Shown: in pieces, positions 1 through 8,103 of the stretch | How the letters are laid out: each line of letters starts with the position of its first letter | How positions within the stretch are numbered: the first letter of the stretch is position 1 | Position numbers and translations under genes: made by a program | The notes under the pieces: model-generated | What the model was told of the DNA's origin: nothing | Database searches by the model: none | The model's input: the letters and a program-made list of their open reading frames with translations, nothing else | Source: JBOFSQ01 sp051651625 | Lineage (GTDB): Bacteria; Planctomycetota; Planctomycetia; Pirellulales; Thermoguttaceae | Reading direction: 5' to 3' | Assembly (NCBI GenBank): GCA_051651625.1 | Contig: JBOFSQ010000070.1 | Coordinates: forward strand, 10,557 to 74,556 | DNA length: 64,000 nucleotides

Positions 1-6
1 CCAAAA

Positions 7-1074
7 ATGCTCCCACCACTCTTTGCTCAAGCGGCTGACGCAGATACGATGACGCAATTCGTCGTCATTGCGGGTTGTGCTGTCGCGCTGTTTGTCTTCA
101 TCGCATTTCTTGCGGTGTTTCTGCGGTTCTTTCCGCTCTGGATTCAGTCGGTCACAACCGGTGCGGGGATCGGCATCTTCGACCTGCTTGGGATGGCGTT
201 TCGCCGTGTCGATTCGGCGATGATTGTTCGCAGCAAAATCATGGCAGTGCAGGCCGGACTCGATGACGTTGTAATCACAACGAAATCGCTCGAAGCCCAC
301 TATCTTGCTGGCGGAAACGTCGCGCTAGTTGTTCGTGCGCTGATTGCTGCGAACAAAGCGCGTCTCACCGAACTCGATTACCAACTCGCAACCGCTATCG
401 ACCTCGCCGGACGCAACGTGTTAGAAGCAGTTCAGACAAGCGTTTATCCGAAAGTGATCGACTGTCCGGCTGCGGCGAAAGATCGCCACACGCTCGACGG
501 CGTTGCCAAAAATGGGATACAGTTAAAGGTCAAGGCGCGTGTGACGGTGCGTGCAAATCTGCGCCAGTTAATTGGTGGAGCGACCGAAGAAACTATCATC
601 GCTCGCGTCGGCGAAGGGATCGTCTCGTCAATCGGTTCGGCGACGACGCACGGTGAAGTTCTCGAAAATCCCGACAAAATCAGCAAGGCTGTTTTAGCAA
701 AACGACTCGATTCGCAGACGGCGTTTGAAATCGTCTCCATCGACATCGCCGACATCGACGTTGGCGACAACATCGGTGCACGTCTTCAAGCCGACCAAGC
801 CGAGGCCGACACGCGCGTTGCTCGTGCCAAAGCGGAAGGACGCCGCGCACTCGCCGTCGCCGCAGAACAAGAAAACATCGCACGCATCGAAGAGAACCGC
901 GCACACGTCGTCGAGGCCGAAGCCGCCGTGCCGACCGCACTCGCCGAAGCTATCGCTGGCGGAAAACTTTCAGTGATGGACTACTATCGCCTCAAAAACA
1001 TCCAGTCCGACACCGAGATGCGCGGCTCCATCGCCAAGGTCGGCGTAACGCCGCCGCTCGTGCAGCAGGCGTGA
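7..1074 (+). CDS. floA: Flotillin-like protein FloA
   Basis: 355 aa. A hydrophobic segment at about residues 18-42 is followed by a SPFH-like core and an Ala/Glu-rich coiled-coil region (about 255-320) that runs into the conserved C-terminal MDYYRLKN stretch, the layout of the FloA/YqfA (UPF0365) family. FloA proteins anchor in the inner membrane and form functional membrane microdomains that scaffold signalling and secretion. Only six bases lie upstream in the window, so the ribosome binding site and any longer N-terminus cannot be judged; the ATG used gives the usual family length. The next gene, an HdrA-like flavoprotein, is 361 bp downstream across repeats, so co-transcription is uncertain. 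Confidence 0.93.
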   Translation: MLPPLFAQAADADTMTQFVVIAGCAVALFVFIAFLAVFLRFFPLWIQSVTTGAGIGIFDLLGMAFRRVDSAMIVRSKIMAVQAGLDDVVITTKSLEAHYLAGGNVALVVRALIAANKARLTELDYQLATAIDLAGRNVLEAVQTSVYPKVIDCPAAAKDRHTLDGVAKNGIQLKVKARVTVRANLRQLIGGATEETIIARVGEGIVSSIGSATTHGEVLENPDKISKAVLAKRLDSQTAFEIVSIDIADIDVGDNIGARLQADQAEADTRVARAKAEGRRALAVAAEQENIARIEENRAHVVEAEAAVPTALAEAIAGGKLSVMDYYRLKNIQSDTEMRGSIAKVGVTPPLVQQA

Positions 1075-1435
1075 AATGCACTGTGAACGGTTGCGGAATT
1101 GACCGCGTTGACGTATTTGCCCCGACGGGGCAGCAATCTCAATAACCGGCGGTAAGTGCCGCCGCAATAGCGGCAAACGCAACCGCCGGTGACGCGACCC
1201 AAATTAGTATGCGTCTGTAAGACGCGACTAAATGCGTGAGTCAAACATGCGACAGGTTGCGTCTTACAGACGCACGGTTTTGAGGTGGACGCTACCGTAA
1301 GCTGCGCGGAGTACCGCTTGCATACGGTTATTGAAATCGCTGCCCCGACGGGGCAAAAAGACGGCGCGTTCACGACAAATAGCAAAACAATCCGTGAACG
1401 CTTACCACAAAACAAAACCACAAAACAAAGCCCCC
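1075..1435. repeat. Gap filled with palindromic repeats
   Basis: No credible gene. GCCCCGACGGGGC hairpin motifs occur near both ends (about 1121 and 1351). A GC-rich interrupted palindrome at 1144-1190 (ACCGGCGG...CCGCCGGT) is repeated in inverse orientation at 39411-39455. The matching pair GCGTCTGTAAGACGC / GCGTCTTACAGACGC lies at about 1210-1275. A GTGAACG box at 1394-1400 precedes the hdrA start by 36 bp. Confidence 0.7.
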
Positions 1436-3433
1436 ATGAAAATCGGCGTCTTTACTTGTTTTTGCGGCGAGAATATCGCCCGTAATGTCGATTGCGAACG
1501 TGTTGCGGTTGAGGCTGGAAAGATTCCGGGCGTGCACTGTTCGGTCGCGTACAAATACATGTGCAGCGAACCCGGGCAGCAGCTCATTCTCGACAAGGCG
1601 AAAGAACTTGGTCTCACCGCGATAGTCGTTGCGGCGTGTTCGCCGCACATGCACTTCAAGACTTTTCGCAAGGCGGTCCAAAATGCTGGGCTGAATCCGT
1701 ATCTGGTCGAGATCGCAAACATCCGCGAACACTGCTCGTGGGTACACGCAGACAAAGAAGCCGCAACAGCCAAGGCGATTGAACTTGTACGGATGGCGGT
1801 TGCGAAGGTGAAACACAATCGTCCACTCCACGCGATTGAAGTTCCGGTGACGCGGCGTGCGCTCGTCATCGGTGCGGGCGTTGCAGGAATTCAAGCCGCG
1901 CTCGACATCGCCGCCGCTGGACACGAAGTTGTCGTCGTCGAAAAAGAACCGTCCGTCGGCGGGAAAATGGCCGGACTTTCCGAGACTTTTCCAACGCTCG
2001 ATTGCTCGCAGTGTATTCTCACGCCGCGTATGGTTGAAGTCGGTCAACACCCGCAAATCAAACTCTACACATATTCCGAGATCGAGTCGGTCGAAGGTTA
2101 CGTCGGCAATTTTAAGGTGACGATTCGCAAACGCGCACGATACGTTGACACGAAAAAATGTACCGGTTGCGGCGCGTGTTGGAACGCTTGTCCGCAGAAA
2201 AAGATTCCGAACTCGTTCGACTACTCGCTCGGCAATCGCACGGCGATTTATATTCCGTTTCCGCAAGCGGTTCCAGCACGCCCCGTTATCGATGCCGAAA
2301 ATTGTACGAAGTTCAAGACCGGCAAATGCGGTATCTGCGAAAAGAAATGTGCGGCAGGTGCCATTAAATACGACGACGTTGACGAACTCGTCACCGAAGA
2401 AGTCGGCGCGATTATCGCGGCGACAGGTTTTCAGTTATACAAGATCGACAAAGATCAAGCGAACGAAAAACTCGAAGGGTACGGCGAGTACGGCTACGGA
2501 AAATACAAAGACGTTATTGACGGTTTGCAATTCGAGCGACTGATCTCGGCGAGCGGTCCGACTGGCGGCGAACCGCGTCGCCCGTCCGACGGAAAGATTC
2601 CCGAAAAGGTTGTCTTCATTAAATGTGTTGGGAGCCGCGACAACGCCAAGGGCGTTTCGTACTGCTCCAAAATTTGTTGTATGTACACTGCGAAGCATAC
2701 GATGCTTTACAAACACAAAGTACATCACGGCGAGGCGCACGTTTTTTACATGGACATCCGCAGCGGCGGCAAAAAGTACGACGAGTTTGTGCGGCGTGCG
2801 ATTGAGCAGGACGGCGCGATTTATCACCGTGGCCGCGTCTCGAAGATCACTGAAGAAGACGGCAAGTTAATCGTCCGCGGAATGGACACGCTCTCTGGAC
2901 GCCCCGTCACGATAGAAGCCGATATGGTCGTTTTGGCGACGGCAATCGGTTCGACTCCCGGCGCGACAGCACTCTCGCAGCAGCTTGGCGTTGGTTACGA
3001 CGAGTACGGATTTATGACCGAGTCGCATCCGAAGTTGCGTCCTGTTGAGACGAACTCGGCTGGCGTTTTCATTTGCGGAGCGTGTCAGGCACCCAAGGAC
3101 ATTCCAGAATCGGTGGCGCAGGCCTCGGCGGCGGCGGCGAAGGTGCTCATTATGTTGAGTCAACCGAAACTCACGCGCGACCCAGAAATCGCCATCGTCG
3201 ATGAACTGCGGTGCGCAGCGTGTTATGCGTGCCAGCGAACTTGCCCATATCAAGCGATTGAGAAGGCGGAGATCAAAGACCGCAGCGGCAAAGTTGTCAA
3301 ACACACGGCACGAGTCAACCCCGGTCTCTGTATGGGGTGCGGAACGTGTGTCGCGGTCTGTCCGAGCAAGAGCGTTGACATCGAAGGTTTCACCGAGGAA
3401 CAAATCTACGCACAAGTCGAGAGTTTGGCGTAG
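1436..3433 (+). CDS. hdrA: HdrA-like FAD/iron-sulfur protein (heterodisulfide reductase subunit A family)
   Basis: 665 aa from the ATG at 1436; an in-frame ATG 105 bp upstream lies inside repeats and adds only non-conserved residues. The N-terminal Cys-bearing domain starts MKIGVFTCFCG. An FAD-binding Rossmann motif (GAGVAG, about residue 143) is followed by the HdrA-type LDCSQCILTPRM segment. Ferredoxin clusters are visible as CTGCGACWNACPQ (about 241), CAACYACQRTCP and CMGCGTCVAVCP (last 90 residues). HdrA is the flavin electron-bifurcating subunit of heterodisulfide-reductase-like complexes. No hdrB or hdrC is adjacent; an HdrB-like gene lies 59 kb away at 62604 and a NuoE/F fusion at 21270. 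In bacteria these complexes usually pass electrons between NADH, ferredoxin and a disulfide, but the partner here is unknown. Confidence 0.93.
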   Translation: MKIGVFTCFCGENIARNVDCERVAVEAGKIPGVHCSVAYKYMCSEPGQQLILDKAKELGLTAIVVAACSPHMHFKTFRKAVQNAGLNPYLVEIANIREHCSWVHADKEAATAKAIELVRMAVAKVKHNRPLHAIEVPVTRRALVIGAGVAGIQAALDIAAAGHEVVVVEKEPSVGGKMAGLSETFPTLDCSQCILTPRMVEVGQHPQIKLYTYSEIESVEGYVGNFKVTIRKRARYVDTKKCTGCGACWNACPQKKIPNSFDYSLGNRTAIYIPFPQAVPARPVIDAENCTKFKTGKCGICEKKCAAGAIKYDDVDELVTEEVGAIIAATGFQLYKIDKDQANEKLEGYGEYGYGKYKDVIDGLQFERLISASGPTGGEPRRPSDGKIPEKVVFIKCVGSRDNAKGVSYCSKICCMYTAKHTMLYKHKVHHGEAHVFYMDIRSGGKKYDEFVRRAIEQDGAIYHRGRVSKITEEDGKLIVRGMDTLSGRPVTIEADMVVLATAIGSTPGATALSQQLGVGYDEYGFMTESHPKLRPVETNSAGVFICGACQAPKDIPESVAQASAAAAKVLIMLSQPKLTRDPEIAIVDELRCAACYACQRTCPYQAIEKAEIKDRSGKVVKHTARVNPGLCMGCGTCVAVCPSKSVDIEGFTEEQIYAQVESLA

Positions 3434-3443
3434 AGCGTGCGAT

Positions 3444-3902
3444 TCACGCACCGGTTGTGGCGTCGCGTTCAGTGCGTCCGGTGATGATTGTGCGGGCGAC
3501 GAGAAGAATGATCGCGGCGGTAACAACGCCGATGATAAGTTGCCCCATCAATAGCGGCGAGTCGAGGTCGAGCCACGCCACCAGTGGAACGGCGTTACTG
3601 GCGACGCCAATCACGTCGGCAAATGTTCTCGTTACGCCACCGCCGATCTCTGCGGCGATGGTCGCCGTCGATAGCGACGCCACCCACGCCACAACCGCCG
3701 CCGCCAAGCCAGCTAACACGTTTGCAGGCGTGAAGTAGAGCACAAGCACCAGCACAACCGCCGTCAAGTTGGCCTTCGGGACGAAACCCAAAACCGTCCC
3801 GATAACGACGCCCCACAATATCGCACGCGGCGTCCATCGTCCAAAGACACACTCGAAAAGATACGGGATGAATCCCTGATGAACGACGTGAGGTGTTGAC
3901 AC
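3444..3902 (-). CDS. Small integral membrane protein (DUF2062/TIGR03546-like)
   Basis: 152 aa with a GTG start preceded by a GGAGG box (about 3911-3915). Three or four hydrophobic segments, with an early WGVVIGTVLGFVPKANL stretch that resembles the glycine-rich first helix of TIGR03546/DUF2062 membrane proteins. No catalytic residues are apparent and the role is unknown. It converges with hdrA, with only 10 bp between the stop codons. Family assignment is by pattern only; membrane location is secure. Confidence 0.7.
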   Translation of the reverse strand: MSTPHVVHQGFIPYLFECVFGRWTPRAILWGVVIGTVLGFVPKANLTAVVLVLVLYFTPANVLAGLAAAVVAWVASLSTATIAAEIGGGVTRTFADVIGVASNAVPLVAWLDLDSPLLMGQLIIGVVTAAIILLVARTIITGRTERDATTGA

Positions 3903-4433
3903 TCGTATTGCCTCCGTTGTGAACGTTCACGATTGATTCCGTGTAAGCGTTCACCGAATTTTGACGGCGTTGTTGGTGTTCTTTGCCCCAACGGGGCAGC
4001 AAGAGCTTAGCCGTGGGTGAGCGGAGCGAACCCACGGTACGGAGAGCCACAAAGTCCAGAAAGCCCCAACGGGGCGCAAGAACTGAACCGCGTACACAAC
4101 TCTTACGCCCCGTTGGGGCTACGGATTTTTCTGTGGATTCGTACACCGTGGGTTCGCGGAATACCGCTCACCCACGGCTAAGTTCTTACGCCCCGTTGGG
4201 GCGAAAACTCGGACAACCAATGTTCTCGTGCAACCAAAACTTTACTACACCATCCGTGTTCTCTCTCCTCTTCGTGCCTTCGTGTGAACAAAAAAGAACT
4301 GCTGGCAGATACGAAAAATCTGCGACAATCTGCGGCATCTGCGGACTCAAAATGAACGCTGTTTCGACAACTTTGTTCTACACTCACGCTGCACTCGCTT
4401 ACGCTTCCCGCTCTGATTCGGTCAACAGCAACG
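3903..4433. repeat. Repeat-rich gap between membrane protein and chemoreceptor
   Basis: No supported gene. It holds a perfect GTGAACGTTCAC palindrome (3919-3930), the 218-bp element described separately (3985-4202), a CACGAAGG-type stretch (about 4270-4295, similar to 48900-48970) and one copy of the CACTCGCTTACGCTTC repeat (4391-4420). Confidence 0.7.
3985..4202. repeat. 218-bp palindromic element C, copy 1
   Basis: Bounded by GCCCCAACGGGGC (3985-3997) and GCCCCGTTGGGGC (4190-4202), with two more such hairpin motifs inside (about 4061 and 4110). The arms are inverted: CTTAGCCGTGGGTGAGCGG on the left and CCGCTCACCCACGGCTAAG on the right. The whole element is nearly self-complementary. A second copy is at 17039-17255. 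Confidence 0.85.
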
Positions 4434-6521
4434 TCAGCTTATTTTGAACTGCGAGATTAGTTTTTGTAGCTGCGTCACTTGGGCACTCATCTCGTTGGAA
4501 ACACTCGCCGTCTCTTCGGCACTGGCTGTGTTTTGCTGCGTGACGGCATCAATTTGATTGAGTCCCTGTGCAACTTGCGAAACGCCTTGCGCCTGTTCGT
4601 TACTCGCCACAGCAATCTCGCCGATGAGGTTGGCAACTTTCGTCGCCTCGAAGACGATTCCGTTGAGCATGTCTGCCGTCCGCGACGCGATCCCCGCACC
4701 TTCGTGAATCTGTTTGCTGTTGTTCTCGATCATCTGCGTCGTTTCAGACGCGGCCTTGGCACTGCGCGACGCCAAGTTTCGCACCTCTTCGGCCACAACC
4801 GCAAACCCCTTACCGTGTTGCCCCGCACGCGCGGCCTCAACAGCCGCATTGAGAGCCAAAAGATTTGTTTGGAACGAAATGTCGTCGATCACCTTCACAA
4901 CCTTCTGAATCTCTTGCGAGTTCTGCGTGATCGTCTCCATCGACTGGACCATCTGCCGCATCATATTTTGTCCCGAAACCGCAGAATCGTTTGTCTGTTT
5001 GGCCAACTTGTTCGCCTCGGTGGCGTTCTTGGCGTTTGAAGTCGTTTGCCCACCGATCTCTCGCATTGAAGCAGAAATTTCCTCGATGCTCGCCGCCGAC
5101 TCCGTTGCACCTTGCGAAAGACTCTCACTCGCTTCGGCCATCTGCGACGCACCAGTCGTCACGCGGCCAACCGCCGTTTCGACCTGCGCAAGGACGCCGC
5201 GAACCGACTCAATCATCTGCTTTAGCGAGATGTTCATCGTGTCTTTATCAGACTTAATATGCACGTCTGTCCGCCAATCGCCAGACGCGAGAGTCGATGC
5301 CAAGCCTGCTACTGCCTGATAATCGTGGATCACACCATTCATCGCCTGCGAGAGTTTTCCCGTTTCGTCGCTTCGTTCTAACAAGCTCGATGGCACCGTA
5401 ACTTGAATCTCACCTTGCCCGCTCAAGTCTTGCATCAAGCGTGTGATTATCGTGATACCGGTCACGATGTCAGTTCGCAAAATGAATCCGAGAATCAGTC
5501 CGATTAGCACGCTCACGACAATCGTGACCATCAAGACACGAGTGGCGAACAAACTTGCCGCCTGCATACTCTCACTCGCCTTCCCAACGAGGGCTTGGAG
5601 CGCATCGGTAAACGGAGCGACTTCGGCGCGCAACTTTTCGGCTGCTGCGTCACGGTCAATCGCCAACTGCAACATGTCCATGTTTGCGACACGATTACCG
5701 TCTACTGCGGCGATCCAATCGGTGAGTGTCGCTGCGCTATCGGCGACAATTTTTTTTGCCTCATCGTTGTCTGGCAACAATTCCCCGACCTGCGCAACGT
5801 TGCGGCCAGCATCTTCCAACAATTTCTTCGCCGTATCAAAAAACGGGTCTCGTTTCTCCGCTGGGGAATTCATGTTCAACTCAAAGTCGCGCATCGCTAC
5901 GCGAGCATTGGCCATGGCAATAATCGCACCATCGGTGCATTGAGTCAGTTTTGTGAGCGATAACGGAATGAAAGGGCCAGTTGCGTTACTTCCGGCGGCA
6001 GCCTCCACGGAACTCTCCGCATAGAGTTTCATTATCAGCGCATTGAGTTTGTCGAGATTCCCTCGAAAAACACCTCCCTTCTGTGTGCGTGCTTCGTCAG
6101 ATACCAGCTTCTCCCGATACTTGACCAGATAGCTGTCTTGGCTCTTCTGGAACGCCGTTGCCTCTGCTCCGATCTCGTCAAGTAGTGTAAACATGTGGGT
6201 GTCATCAGGATTGATCGCCTTGTACATCGTCTTGATTTCGGCGATGAGACCGGTGATCTCCGTTGTCGCCTTCGCAACGTTTTCGTTGTCGGTGATATTT
6301 TTTGTGGCGGTGAACCGTGCTGCGGCGATCAATCCACGATTTACCGCGATACGAATCTGCGCCCCCTTGTCGCGAGTCTCCTGCAACTTCAAGACCCGTT
6401 CGGTCTCCGTTCCAGCCTGACCGAGGTAATACCACCCCGTCACGCCAGTGATGACAGTGAGCAGAGTCAAGACGCTAAAACCCGTCAGGAGCTTCGTTCC
6501 AATCGAAAAGTTCTTCAGCAT
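4434..6521 (-). CDS. Methyl-accepting chemotaxis protein
   Basis: 695 aa. Start chosen at the MLKNFSIG ATG, which follows an AGGT box; an upstream in-frame ATG adds 33 poorly conserved residues. TM1 at about 10-32, then a 300-residue periplasmic all-helical sensor (probably a helical bimodular or four-helix bundle type), TM2 (VLMVTIVVSVLIGLILGF, about 330-350), a linker/HAMP-like region, and a cytoplasmic signalling bundle with the hairpin tip SFQTNLLALNAAVEAARAG and the following GKGFAVVAEEVRNLA. It relays ligand binding to CheA/CheW. No che genes are in the window; flagellar fliJ, motE and fliK homologs lie at 32.5-35 kb. The ligand cannot be inferred. Confidence 0.95.
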   Translation of the reverse strand: MLKNFSIGTKLLTGFSVLTLLTVITGVTGWYYLGQAGTETERVLKLQETRDKGAQIRIAVNRGLIAAARFTATKNITDNENVAKATTEITGLIAEIKTMYKAINPDDTHMFTLLDEIGAEATAFQKSQDSYLVKYREKLVSDEARTQKGGVFRGNLDKLNALIMKLYAESSVEAAAGSNATGPFIPLSLTKLTQCTDGAIIAMANARVAMRDFELNMNSPAEKRDPFFDTAKKLLEDAGRNVAQVGELLPDNDEAKKIVADSAATLTDWIAAVDGNRVANMDMLQLAIDRDAAAEKLRAEVAPFTDALQALVGKASESMQAASLFATRVLMVTIVVSVLIGLILGFILRTDIVTGITIITRLMQDLSGQGEIQVTVPSSLLERSDETGKLSQAMNGVIHDYQAVAGLASTLASGDWRTDVHIKSDKDTMNISLKQMIESVRGVLAQVETAVGRVTTGASQMAEASESLSQGATESAASIEEISASMREIGGQTTSNAKNATEANKLAKQTNDSAVSGQNMMRQMVQSMETITQNSQEIQKVVKVIDDISFQTNLLALNAAVEAARAGQHGKGFAVVAEEVRNLASRSAKAASETTQMIENNSKQIHEGAGIASRTADMLNGIVFEATKVANLIGEIAVASNEQAQGVSQVAQGLNQIDAVTQQNTASAEETASVSNEMSAQVTQLQKLISQFKIS

Positions 6522-6655
6522 AGCGGTACCTGTTACAGAAACAATGGGTGAATGTTCCAAAAAGACCCAAGGCGAGGTGGCGTAGTTTATCGCAACGGCG
6601 ACAATACGCAAGGCACCCACATCTAAAAAGCTGGTGCAGGCAACCTATTCAGTAG

Positions 6656-6755
6656 ACCTGTTCGTAAACTTGCACCCGCACAGCGGTTCGGCATAGCCGA
6701 ACCCTCCAAACGCCTACGGCGTTGCTAACTGGAGGGTTCGGCTATGCCGAACCTA
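6656..6755. repeat. TIR element A, copy 1 (right end missing)
   Basis: Begins ACCTGTTCGTAAACTTGC, matching the left end of the complete copy at 32298. Contains the core hairpin GGTTCGGCATAGCCGAACC ... GGTTCGGCTATGCCGAACC. It ends at the uppS stop codon, and the right terminal repeat seen in the full copies is absent. Confidence 0.85.
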
Positions 6756-7454
6756 AATTACTTCAATGCCGCCAAATCGGCGGACGCGATGGTTGAAGTC
6801 GTTGATTGCTTCGTGGAGCAGTGCGGGGGTGAAGTCGGGCCAGAACGTTGGCGTACTCCAAAACTCTGCGTAACTGACCTGCCACAGCAAGTAGTTGCTC
6901 ACACGCATATCGCCACCGGTGCGGATGAGAAGATCGGGGTCGGGCATACCGGCGGTGTAAAGATGTGACGCGATAGTTTCTTCGGTGATCGCGTCTGCGG
7001 AAAGTTTTCCCGCCACAACATCACGGGCGATTGCCGACGCGGCATCGACAAGTTCACCGCGTCCACCGTAGTTGATTGCGAGACAAAGCGTCATCCCTGT
7101 ATTGCTGGCCGTAACGCGAACGCTCTCGTCGATCACCGCAAGAACTTCGGTCGGTAAACCCGTGCGGCGTCCGATGATGCGAAGTCGAATGTTCTTGGCC
7201 TGAAGACGCGGAAGTTCCAACGCAAGATAAAACTGTAACAGTTTCATCAGCGCATCGAGTTCGGCGGCGGGGCGTTTCCAGTTTTCACTCGACAGACAGT
7301 AGAGCGTTAGGTACTCGATCCCAAGATTGACACACTCCTCAATAATCGTGCGACTGGTATCGCTCCCGACACGGTGCCCCTCACCACGCGGCAGACCACG
7401 CGACTGCGCCCAGCGTCCGTTTCCGTCCATAATTATCGCAAGATGGCGTAGCAT
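6753..7454 (-). CDS. uppS: Isoprenyl transferase (undecaprenyl diphosphate synthase family)
   Basis: 233 aa, typical length for cis-prenyltransferases. The catalytic Asp lies in the N-terminal AIIMDGNGRWA motif; also visible are SSENWKRP, the RTGGDMRVSNYLLWQ diphosphate-binding motif and a C-terminal aromatic/acidic segment. It condenses isopentenyl diphosphate units onto farnesyl diphosphate to make the C55 carrier for cell-envelope polymers. It follows queD by 3 bp on the same strand, which implies co-transcription. Its stop codon abuts the hairpin of element A, which could act as a terminator. Confidence 0.95.
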   Translation of the reverse strand: MLRHLAIIMDGNGRWAQSRGLPRGEGHRVGSDTSRTIIEECVNLGIEYLTLYCLSSENWKRPAAELDALMKLLQFYLALELPRLQAKNIRLRIIGRRTGLPTEVLAVIDESVRVTASNTGMTLCLAINYGGRGELVDAASAIARDVVAGKLSADAITEETIASHLYTAGMPDPDLLIRTGGDMRVSNYLLWQVSYAEFWSTPTFWPDFTPALLHEAINDFNHRVRRFGGIEVI

Positions 7455-7457
7455 GTG

Positions 7458-7871
7458 TTACTGTGCCGTGTATGTTACCGAGCACCGTGGCGTCTCCCAA
7501 AACGTGACCGAGTAGACCGGAACTCCAGCGTCGCGCAAACTCTCGCTGATAAACCGTGCGAGGTTCTCCGCCGTTGGCGCAAACGGCAACGCGACGACTG
7601 CTTCGCCGTGTGACGCTAAAACATCTGCAAGCGGGTCGGTTGCGGCGAGAAGTGTCTTGTGGTCGAGCGTTGCGTCGATCCAGTCGCCGACGAGTTTTTT
7701 GAGGTGGCCAAAGTCGATCACCATTCCGTCGGGCGAGAGACTTTCCTGACGCAACGTAACGTGAACGGTTGCGTTGTGGCCGTGGAGATTGCGGCACCGC
7801 CCCGCGTGCGACGCAAGGCGATGACCGTAACAAAACTCAAACTCTCGTGTAAGTGTGTAAACCGAAGACAT
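7458..7871 (-). CDS. queD: 6-carboxytetrahydropterin synthase QueD family
   Basis: 137 aa from the MSSVYTLTREF start; an upstream in-frame ATG adds 30 non-conserved residues over a repeat. The PTPS fold is recognised by the zinc-binding His in CYGHRLASH and the CRNLHGHNATVHV motif, where a Cys four residues before HGH matches QueD. The HGEAVVALPFAPTAENLARF segment is typical of the second half. It converts dihydroneopterin triphosphate to 6-carboxytetrahydropterin in the queuosine (7-deazaguanine) pathway. No other que genes are nearby. It is coupled to uppS downstream. Confidence 0.9.
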   Translation of the reverse strand: MSSVYTLTREFEFCYGHRLASHAGRCRNLHGHNATVHVTLRQESLSPDGMVIDFGHLKKLVGDWIDATLDHKTLLAATDPLADVLASHGEAVVALPFAPTAENLARFISESLRDAGVPVYSVTFWETPRCSVTYTAQ

Positions 7872-7922
7872 CGCCCGCAAGTATAACAGAGACACCCGCA
7901 GACGGTAGGCGGGGGATTTTAT

Positions 7923-8011
7923 ACCCGTTACGGGTAGATTTGTAGGCTTCGCCCTCCACAAGACCGCGGCCTCGATGGGCCGCTACCGTTTTGGTACGGG
8001 AAATTCAAACC
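7923..8011 (+). repeat. Repeat H, copy 1
   Basis: Starts with the palindrome ACCCGTTACGGGT followed by a TTTGTAGGC box and ends with CCGCTACCGTTTTGG then ACGGGAAATTCAAACC. A related copy lies inverted at 23890-23986. The first 25 bp also occur at 51676-51700 with one mismatch. Confidence 0.75.
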
Positions 8012-8103
8012 ATCATGAGTATAGACCCATCCGCGTCGGTTGTCGCCACAGACACAAAACCCGTCTTGACAGCGGTGGCGAGATTGCCTACTCTTCCCAC
8101 GCC

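Noticed and set aside
1370..2266. 298-codon open frame opposite hdrA
   Set aside because: It lies entirely antisense to a well-conserved iron-sulfur flavoprotein, has no recognisable motif, and reflects codon bias of the sense gene.
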